DNA of 30,000 nt from Prorocentrum cordatum (taxonomy: Eukaryota > Sar > Dinophyceae > Prorocentrales > Prorocentraceae), in assembly GCA_963575745.1 (NCBI GenBank), contig CAUYUJ010001337.1, positions 490,150-520,149 of the forward strand, written 5' to 3'. Made by a program: the position numbers and the translations under genes. Shown here piece after piece: positions 19,360 through 26,925 of this stretch. Each line of letters opens with the position of its first letter. Position 1 is the stretch's first letter. The notes beneath the pieces were generated by a model. That model was not told where the DNA came from and made no database searches. It was given only the letters and a program-made list of their open reading frames with translations.

Positions 19360-19995
19360 ATGAAATGTTGACTGTTGAGATGCGTTGGGGGGCAATTCGA
19401 TGCATTGCAATTTGATGCGCTGTGTTGAATGGCGATGCATTGCACCGAAACGCACTTACAACTACATGGACTGCGATATGGTATAATGAGGTGAAGGTGG
19501 CGTGGTATGAGTTGTTTTGGAACGGGGGTACTGCGATGCTCACCACGGAACAACCGATTAGCGAGCGTCTTGTCACGTGAGCGAGGCTCCATCACAACGT
19601 CGCGCGTTACAATGATGGTGTGTGTTCTCCTGCGTTGCAGCGCAGTGCTTCTAATGCTATATCGTATATTCGCCAGCGTGGACCCCAACCACTGATTTCC
19701 AGCACATGTGTTATGCAATGTATGTGGTTCAATATAGTGATGCGCAGTATTTGTGGTGCGATCGACGTGGTGCAATCAATATGTATGGTGCAAACTACGT
19801 GGTACAATCGAGTTGGTGCAGCATGTGGTTTGCTATGTATGCCGTGGGTACACTACGTTATGCTACCCAGGTAGTGTCATTTGTGCTGTGCAGTATTAGG
19901 TGGTGCCAATATGTGATACAGTCTATATGTTGTCATCTATTTTGTGCAATCGGGTTCTATGTGGTGCAGTTTACGTAGCTCAATATATGTGGTGC
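19360..19995 (+). repeat. Degenerate TGTGGTGCAAT repeats
   Basis: Motifs such as TGTGGTTCAATATAG, TGTGGTGCGATCGA, CGTGGTGCAATCAA, ATGGTGCAAACTACG and TGTGGTGCATTTTAC recur about every 18-21 bp from roughly 19720, with GCATTGCAATTTGATGCG-type words at 19390-19450. Divergence is high. It lies upstream of copy C, and the same repeat follows copy C at 22540-22990. Confidence 0.75.
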
Positions 19996-20940
19996 ATTTT
20001 ACCTTGCCGACCTTGAAGTTCTCAATTCCACGGTTCGCGCAGTCATGCCACCCACCCGCCCGCAATCTGGCCTGCACAACCCATGCGGCGGCTGTTGCGA
20101 TATTGCTTGGCGCTGGCTGGCCCATCGTTGCGGCCGCGCTAGCGCGCGCAGGCTCGCTCGCAGAGCGACCAGCTAGTCCGGCGCGACCGACACGACCGCG
20201 GTGACATTGATCGTTGGGGACTGTCCAGCGCGTCTCGCAGGCAGCGGTGGCGCGGGCATTTCTGTGCGATTCGATGTCTCGGGCGGGCTCGGTGTCATGG
20301 CGACGTCGACAACGGCAGACACGATGATAGTGACGACGATGACGATGAAGACGCGCTGGCCAATGAGTGCGCATCTTGACCACGCCAGAGACGATGATGA
20401 TGGCCACATGTCGGCGGTGAAGGTTTCTGAAGGATTTCGGCCTGCGCGCGTGGCCGACGGGCGCGAGAGATCCGCATGGCATTATCTGACAGCGATCGCC
20501 TCTCCCCCGCTCGCCCCCTCCCCCCCCTTCCCCGCACGCGCGCGCGTGGCGTTCGAATGGTTCTGGCAGGCACGGGCGAACAGTCTCTTTTGGCCGCATG
20601 CGGTTAAAATTTGGAAGCGCGATTGTTTCCTTCCAAATCAGCAGAAGCGGGCGGGCTGTTTTCGTTGCGAATGCATGTGCTATTTTGTCCCATGTTGTCG
20701 TGGGCCTCGATCTTGGAACCCGTGCGAAACCGAACGTTTTTGAAGGATTCCGCATTTGGGTATGCGCGCAACACGGCGCGCTCGTGTTGATTTTGCCACA
20801 TGTCAAGCAAAAGATTTTTGCAAATAGCTGATGATATAGTTAATTGACGATGATGAACAGGCGTGCGGGCATATGATTATTTGGCGGGGCTGACCAGGCA
20901 GGGGGGGTCGAACCGGGTCTGGTTGGGATGGTATTTCTTT
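19996..20940. other. Unassigned interval
   Basis: GC-rich DNA with a small GACGATGA triplet-type run near 20320-20400 and a C-run near 20517-20530. A 289-codon minus-strand frame (19937-20806) has no recognised domain and is Arg/His-rich; it is not supported as a gene. TTTCTGAAGGATTTCGG (20426) and TTTTTGAAGGATTCCGC (20736) are a weak direct repeat. Confidence 0.35.
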
Positions 20941-21117
20941 CAGATTTAGAATGAATTGTGGGCGGAATCGTACGTAATTTGAGGGAGCAGGTGAAGAAGT
21001 GGTGGTGATGATACATCCGACTTCCTTTGTAATAAAGAATCGATCCATTTGGTGCGCAATGTTTGTGGTTCGGTCTGTCGGGTACGATTCATATTGTGCA
21101 ACCTATGAGAAATTTTC

Positions 21118-22524
21118 CTGGCGAAGGACCCAACCATATGCAGTTTTGGGTACCGCAATTGTGAATACCTTCGTCGGTGAAACTCCCTATGGGGCCACAA
21201 ATCGCTGCACTGGATGGGGGGGAACGCATGCGGGCGTACCGCTGGGGCCGTCGGTGGAGCTCCCCATGGGGCCACGAAGCGCTGTACTGGGTGGTTGAAA
21301 ATGCAAAATTGGGTGTCCGGGGCGCAAGCGGACGATCCCATTGGGGGGCTTCGGTGGAGCTCCTAATGAGACCACACAACGTTATACTGGGTGGGTGAAA
21401 ATGCCAGATTGGGTGTGCGGGACGCATGCCGACGGTCCCACTTGGGGCTTCGGTGGAGTTTCCTATGGGGCTACGAAGCGCTGCGCTGGGTGGGGGGAAC
21501 GCATGCGGGCGGTAGCATTGGGGCCGTCGGTGGAGCTCCCCATGGGGCCACGAAGCGTTGCACTGGGTGAGTGAAAATGCCACATGGGGCTTCCAGGACG
21601 CATGCGGACGGACCCACTGGGGGCTTCGGTGGAAGTCCCGATGGGGCCACGCAGCGTTATACAGGGTGGGCGAACAGGCCAAATTGGATGTGCGGGACGC
21701 ATGCGGACGGTCCCATTGGGGGCTTCGGTGGAGTTTCCTATGGGGCCACGTAACGCTGTAATGGGTGGGTGAAAATGCCAAATTGGGTGTGTGGGACGCA
21801 TGTGGGCGGTCCCTCTGGGGGCTTCGGTGCAGCTCCCTATCGGGGCTACGAAGCGCTGTACTGGGTGGGTGAAGATGTAAAATTGCGTGTGCAGGACGCA
21901 TGTGGGCGGTCCCACTGGGGGCTTCGGTGGAGCTCCCGATGGGGCCACGAAGCGTTATACCGGGTGGGCGAAAATGCCAAATTGGGTGTGCGGGACGCAT
22001 GTTGACGGTCCCGTTGTATTGGGTTTGGCGGACGCATGTGGCCACCCTTACTGGGGCCTCCGATGGAGTTCCCTATTGGGCCACCAAACGCTGTACTGGG
22101 TGTGGCGGACGCATGTGGCCACCCTTACTGGGGCCTTCTGTGGGGCCCCGTTCTGGGGCCACGAAACGCCGTAGTGGGTATGGCAGACGCATGTGGCCCC
22201 CACAGGGGCCTTCAGTGGAGCTCCCTATGGGGCCACGAAGCGCTGTACTTGATGTGGCGGACGCATGTGGCCACCCCCGCTGGACCCTTCGGTGGAGCTC
22301 CCTATGGGGCCACGAACGCTGTACTGGATGTGGCGGACGCATGTGGCCACCCCCATTGAGGCCTTCGGTGGAGCTCCCTATGGGGCCACGAAACGCCGTA
22401 GTGGGTGTGGCGGACGCATGTGGTACACCCCAGTGGGGGGGGGGGGGGGCACGGGAGGAGGAGGAGACGCGGGGACCGTTTCTTCAAAACGAGGGCCCAA
22501 CACCACAGGATGGTTGGGAAAACC
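21118..22524 (+). repeat. Composite array element, copy C (1.4 kb, 77- and 99-bp units)
   Basis: The left end is CTGGCGAAGGACCCAACCAT then ACCGCAATTGTG. About 14 units follow, with GGTGGAGCTCC cores near 21174, 21251, 21350, 21449, 21528, 21627, 21726, 21825, 21925, 22061, 22138, 22212, 22290 and 22368. Steps are 77, 99, 99, 79, 99, 99, 99 and 100, one long step of about 136, then 74-78. The 99-bp form has about 22 extra bases (GGTGAAAATGCCAAATTGGG type). A G-run, a GGAGGAGG tract and the right end GAGGGCCCAACACCACAGGA plus TGGTTGGGAAAACC close it. 99 is divisible by 3, so stop-free frames persist; they are not called as genes. Confidence 0.9.
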
Positions 22525-22539
22525 GACATGGTGTATTTT

Positions 22540-22990
22540 CTGTTGTGCAGTTTTTGTGGTGCATTCCATGTGGTGCGATCTATGTGGCCCAATGTAGATG
22601 TTGCAATGTAAGTGGTGCAGCTTATATATATATATATACATGTATATACATCTACATATATATACACATATATATACGTATGGATATACATATATGTATG
22701 CGTGGTGCACTCAAGATGCTGCGGAATCCATGCGTTCATCGTGGTGCAGCTTTTGTGTTGCAGTCTATGTTGCGCATTCTTGTAGGCGGAGATACCGGTG
22801 CGGAACATTCAACGCGTTCCATTTCTTGAAGCCAAATTCATGTTGTGCAATCGATGTTGTGCAATCTTTGTGGGGCCAACCATGTGGCGCAATCTATGTG
22901 GTGCAGTCTAGGCAGTGCAGTCTACGATGCGCAACCTATGTTGTGAAATCTGTGTGGTGAAATCTGTGAAATCTACATTCTGCAATCTAG
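22540..22990 (+). repeat. Degenerate TGTGGTGCAATCTA repeats
   Basis: Motifs such as TGTGGTGCATTCCA, TGTGGTGCGATCTA, TGTTGTGCAATCGA, TGTTGTGCAATCTT, TGTGGCGCAATCTA and TGTGGTGCAGTCTA recur with a step of about 18-21 bp. The block is interrupted by a TA-rich microsatellite (22620-22700). It is the same family as 19720-19995. Confidence 0.85.
22620..22700. repeat. (TA)n/(TACA)n microsatellite
   Basis: Alternating TATATATA, CATGTATATACA and ATATATACACATATATATA sequences with local dyad symmetry interrupt the TGTGGTGCAAT repeats. Confidence 0.95.
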
Positions 22991-22999
22991 GCGGCGACT

Positions 23000-23141
23000 G
23001 GGTGGCAGGGGCGGCCGCGGGGCGGCGCCTGCGACAGCATAGCCACCAGACCGACGCCCAGGCCCAGACGCCGGGCGGCGACGGGGCGGCGACGTGGCGG
23101 CGACGGCGACAACCTAGCCGGGGGCCGACGCCCAGGCCCAG
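23000..23141 (+). repeat. 74-bp direct repeat, two copies
   Basis: CCGACGCCCAGGCCCAG occurs at about 23051-23067 and 23125-23141, 74 bp apart. Each is preceded by related sequence (CGACAGCATAGCCACCAGA versus CGACAACCTAGCCGGGGG). GGCGGCGAC-type triplets fill the interval. Confidence 0.8.
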
Positions 23142-25570
23142 TTTCTGTAGGGGGGAAGTGTTTGGGGAGCTCCGCGGCGGGACCAGGGAGCGCCGAGGAA
23201 GATGACGGCGGGAGTTGGAGCAGCGGTAGGAGGTACAGTTGAGGCTGACTGGTAGGTCGACCTTGCCAAAGCAAGGGTAACTTGGTGTCCTGCGCTTCTG
23301 AATGCCCTCGGCATTCCTCTGGGACTGTGGCCCACGGAAGGGTCTTGTGTCCTCTCCAATCAACCCCGACTGTAGACAAGGAGCAGTCAGGACAAGAAAG
23401 GGTTAACCATGCGAAGCCCGTGATCATTCCAAGCACATTGGTCTCATAGTCCGTGGACGAGCGGGGGTAATTTTCCAGCCAGGCGCGGCGTCACTTGACA
23501 ATGCCATGTGTCTGTGGTGTTGTTTTTGTCGCATTGCGCGGAGGTCCGCGTGTGTCTTTGCGTGCGCATTGTTGGGCTACGCTTGCATATCAACACCTAG
23601 ATCTGTCATGGTGGCCGTTTTTACCATATCCGTGCAAAGCTGTGCAGTGCGACAGCGTGTCGAGCGGGTTACCCCCGATTCTTCTCAATTGCGTTGTAGG
23701 GTAAGTGGCAAGTCAAGTGGCAAGCCAAGTGTAGCAGACACGGTGCTGGTGGAATTCTAGCAACGAGCGCTCACTAGCCATGTGGGTGGTGGGCGCATGC
23801 AAGAAGAGGGGAGGATGAATTCGACCATTGGTGCGTCTGGTTGAACAACTCCGTTGGCCGCGGTAACCACAGGATCCATTGTTGTGGCCTGCTTTCTTCC
23901 ATCGGGCGCTTAGCTTGCAGTGCCAGTGCTTGACCTGCTCCAATAGTGCGTTGCTGTGCCGTTAGTGGTTATCATCGTCGCGCGCCGCCCTTCCACCGGT
24001 TGCATCACAAACTCTTCGGGTGCCCTAATGTTCGTGGTACGCAGACTGGCTGATGTGATCCTTGGTTCATGTGACAAGCGACCTTGGCGTTTGTTTCCCA
24101 CGGTCTATTTTTGACCGTGGGCCCTTGACAGGCTGAAACCGCAACAATAACATAAAATCGCTTCGGATCTTTAGCGCTGTAAGAACTGTTTGGGGAGGGA
24201 TCTTCTGGTTCGTCGTAACATCCACAAATCTGGCGGGGGCTGACACTAGTTTCCGCGCTTCGAGCTGACAGGATAGAACACAAGACGCTCCCACACCGGT
24301 CCGGCACCGCTTCGAAACAAGCATTTGGAGCCCACAGCCCGTGAGCGGCGGGCTCCGACGATGGAAAACAGCAGGCCTGGAACCGGTAAGCAAGCGAGTC
24401 GTTGCTTCTGTTGTGCTGAGACCTGCAGGCGCTAGCATCCGGAAGCGTGTCAAGCACTCCAGTGCGTATGCAAGACGAGGCCACATGTTCTGCACTCCGC
24501 TTCACTGTGCGTACTCGCTATCGTTTTGTCTTATGATGGCCTCAGCGCAACGAAGCCGTTGGCCAGTCTCGCGTGGTCACGCTTCGCTTGCAGGCCGTTC
24601 GTGTGCCTGGCCGCTGTGGAGGTCCGCAGCTCTTCTCTTCTTTGCATCTTGCTTCTGTCGGAGGAGGGCTAGTCGAGACAAGGGTTTTGTTGGGCGATGA
24701 TGGAGGCGATGTTTGCAGATTGCGTCTTTCCGGGCGATGTGGTTTTTTTGGGGGCATGTTGGAGGCTCATCGTCGCCACGGTTGGGTCCCCTTGGAACAA
24801 GAAACGGGTCAGGATGGGCCCTGTGAGGGCCGCCGTTGTCTCAAGTGGGCCTCCTCCGATGAACCAACTTAGCGCGTTTTCTTTATTTGATGCGTTGGTC
24901 CGCCGGTTCCTTCTGTCACAGGACGAGCGCGTCCATTCTCCTGCAGTGGTGCGCAGCAGAAGGATGTTTCCGACGCGAGTGGCGAGTGGCATCGCGTTTG
25001 CAATCGAATTGTGGCGGCGAACCCACTTGCGCCGCCGCGCGATTCCGCCACCGCGCTCGGGCGGGCCGGGGAGGGGCGCCTCGGGGGGGAGGGTGGAGGG
25101 GCCACGGACCCCCCCGCCTGAATTTAGTTTCTGGGGTCAGCTGTTGTTTTGAAGGCTAAAGGCGCAGGGACTTGGCTAAGAGAATGAACGCATCGTTGGC
25201 TCGATGCGTCGATCTACTACATAACCGTGCATGCCTGGAACAAGGTCAGCCGATACCATTGTGCATTTGCTACTGGCGTGGCTGCAGTCGGGCTGGCCCT
25301 CCTCGCGAACAGCATGCTGGCAAGCGGCGTCCAGAGAGCCCTTGGGAGCATTCGGACATGCAGGAACTGGTCTCGAGCATTTGGCACATACGAACTTGAT
25401 GGATCCCGTTCTCGTGCTGACGTCGCGCAGACGAGGGCATCATTGTCCTCGATGCCTGGGCTGGCAGGGGAGCCTGCAGTTAGGTGAATGATTTGGTAGT
25501 GGAAATTGGGACCATGCGGGGCATGGTTAGTGGTAGTCGGGGCGTGGATCGCTCTACCTGGCGCCAGAAA
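23142..25570. other. Unassigned interval with one hairpin
   Basis: This 2.4-kb interval has less repeat content than its surroundings, but I recognise no domain in any frame. The longest frames (for example 24697-25152 plus, 24005-24505 minus) have no family signature. A host gene with short exons cannot be excluded. The hairpin at 24097-24121 is listed separately. Confidence 0.35.
24097..24121. other. Perfect 9-bp inverted repeat
   Basis: CCCACGGTC, a 7-nt loop TATTTTT and GACCGTGGG form a perfect stem-loop. Context gives no function. Confidence 0.8.
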
Positions 25571-25574
25571 ATTG

Positions 25575-25745
25575 GGCGCTGGAACCACCATCCCCCGTAC
25601 AAATGGCGCACTGGAACCGACGCCGTGGGGCGCTGGAACCACCGTCCCACGTAAACATTGGGCGGTGGAACCTATATGCCTTCAAGGCATGAGGCGCTGG
25701 AACCACCATCCCTCGGAAAATTTGGCGGCTGGAACCACACCCCGT
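25575..25745 (+). repeat. Short tandem repeat, about 32-bp step (GGCGCTGGAACCACC)
   Basis: GGCGCTGGAACCACC and its variants GGCGCACTGGAACC, GGCGGTGGAACC and GGCGGCTGGAACC occur at about 25575, 25605, 25628, 25660, 25692 and 25724. The last four are 32 bp apart. The full motif with ACCATCCC alternates with shorter forms, suggesting a 64-bp higher-order unit. A palindrome ATGCCTTCAAGGCAT (25676-25690) lies inside. Confidence 0.85.
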
Positions 25746-25789
25746 TTAGGGTTATACAAATATAAGCAAGGTGGGGGAGGGACAGGCAC

Positions 25790-25817
25790 GGGCCTGGGGG
25801 CCCGTCCCCCCAGGCCC
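25790..25817. other. Perfect 11-bp GC hairpin
   Basis: GGGCCTGGGGG (25790-25800), a 6-nt loop CCCGTC and CCCCCAGGCCC (25807-25817) pair perfectly. It lies about 90 bp upstream of the TCGG repeat block. No function is assigned. Confidence 0.8.
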
Positions 25818-25907
25818 CCGGACGGCCCGTGGGCGGGGGACCTAGCATTGTAGTCACGCCTTGCTCCCAAACGGGGCCAGTTCGCACGCGCTGGTGCGCG
25901 TGCGGTG

Positions 25908-26345
25908 TCTCAGTCGGTCGGTCGGGTCGTCGGTCATCGATCCGTGGGTCGGTCGTCGTCGTTCGTCGTCTCGGTCGGTCGGTCGGTCGGTCGGTCGGTC
26001 GGTCGTCGGTCGGTCGGTCGTCGTCGTTCCTCGTCGTCGTCGCCTCGGTCAGTCAGTAGGTCGGTCGGTCAGTCGGTCGGTCCGGGCTTCAGTCGTCGGT
26101 CGGTCGGTCGTTCGGTCCATCGGTCGTCTTCGTTCGTCGTCGTTCGTCGTGGTCTTTGTCGGTCGGTCGTCGGTCGGTCGGTCGGTCCTGTCGTCGGTCG
26201 TCGGTCGGTCGGTCCGTCGGTCGTGGTCGTCGGTCGTCGTCGTCTCGGTCGGTCGGTCGGTCGGTCGGTCGGTCGTCGTCTCGGTCGGTCGGTCGGTCGG
26301 TCGGTCACTCGGTCGGTCGGTCGTCGTCGGTCCTCGGTCCTTGGT
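25908..26345 (+). repeat. (TCGG)n tetranucleotide block
   Basis: Arrays of GGTCGGTCGGTC are interrupted by GTCGTCGTCGTT-type triplets and occasional CAGTCAGTAGG. Ser/Arg/Val/Gly-rich frames are translations of the tetranucleotide and are not genes. Confidence 0.95.
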
Positions 26346-26452
26346 CGGTCGGTCCGTCGGTCGTCGTCGTCGGTGTCGGAGTCGTCGGAGTCGTCATCGT
26401 CGTCCTCGTCGTCGGAGTCGGAGTCGGAGTGGGAGTCGTCCGAGTCGTCGGA

Positions 26453-26489
<37 letters not shown>

Positions 26490-26617
26490 GTGTCGGAGTC
26501 GTCGGGGTCGTCGGAGTCGTCACCGTCGTTATCGTCGTCGTCCACGTCGTCGTCGTCGGTGTCGGAGTCGTCGGAGTCGTCGTCGTCGCCGGAGTCGTCG
26601 TCGCCGTCGTCGTCGTG
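26346..26617 (+). repeat. (TCG)n trinucleotide block with GTCGGAGTC units
   Basis: The tetranucleotide block passes directly into TCG triplets, organised as GTCGGAGTCGTCGGAGTC and (GTC)n runs. The minus strand encodes Asp-rich and the plus strand Ser/Glu-rich frames, again by repeat translation. Confidence 0.95.
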
Positions 26618-26689
26618 TGAATGCGTGCCATATTTTTACCGACAGGTTTAGCTAGTGGACGTTGATCTTTGATTTACGGTAGTGTGTGT

Positions 26690-26791
26690 ACTATCGTTTG
26701 TATTGTTGCATACGCAGGACAGTGTGAGTGCACCGTGGTTCGCACGTTGGCTCAAGTCTAAAAACCTTTGACTGCCGCTGCTGCTGCCACA
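26690..26791 (+). other. Candidate 3' portion of a 5' LTR
   Basis: The sequence ends in CCACA at 26787-26791, consistent with the CA that ends most LTRs, two bases before a plausible primer-binding site. The left LTR boundary could not be placed; several TGT candidates exist (for example 26683 and 26721). The second LTR would lie outside the window, so this call rests only on context. Confidence 0.3.
26747..26756 (+). other. Possible relic of the dinoflagellate spliced leader
   Basis: TTGGCTCAAG equals the last ten bases of the conserved dinoflagellate spliced leader. It lies 38 bp upstream of the candidate primer-binding site. Upstream bases do not continue the match, and comparable partial matches occur elsewhere in the window, so chance is a serious alternative. 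Confidence 0.25.
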
Positions 26792-26793
26792 GT

Positions 26794-26811
26794 TGGTAGC
26801 GGAGCGGTAGA
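26794..26811 (+). promoter_or_regulatory. Candidate primer-binding site (initiator tRNA-Met type)
   Basis: TGGTAGCGGAGCGG begins two bases after the candidate LTR end. TGGTAGC(A)GAG is the complement expected for the 3' end of a eukaryotic initiator tRNA-Met; here 10 of the first 11 positions agree. The gag frame starts 115 bp downstream, a normal arrangement for an LTR retrotransposon. Confidence 0.45.
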
Positions 26812-26925
26812 AGCCTCGGGACCAGGGGTTCCCTGACTGCGCGCCGGCATGGCGAGCAGCACGGGAGCTCGGCGGCTCTGAGGCGACCTCCGCGCCGAGC
26901 AGGCCGACTGGCGTGGTTCCACGGC

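Noticed and set aside
21089-22045. 318-codon minus-strand frame with repeated peptides
   Set aside because: Arises from 99-bp units divisible by 3; other strands and frames are equally open, and the related 77-bp arrays do not keep the frame.
15461-22700. Regularly spaced repeats as a possible CRISPR array
   Set aside because: The units are contiguous minisatellites without unique spacers, and the context is eukaryotic.
23140-23165. CTGTAGGGGGGAAGTG as a third MITE end
   Set aside because: Resembles the right terminal repeat over about ten bases only; no partner end or target duplication nearby.
25861-26655. Arg/Ser-rich and Asp-rich frames of 150-264 codons
   Set aside because: Direct translation of TCGG and TCG microsatellites.
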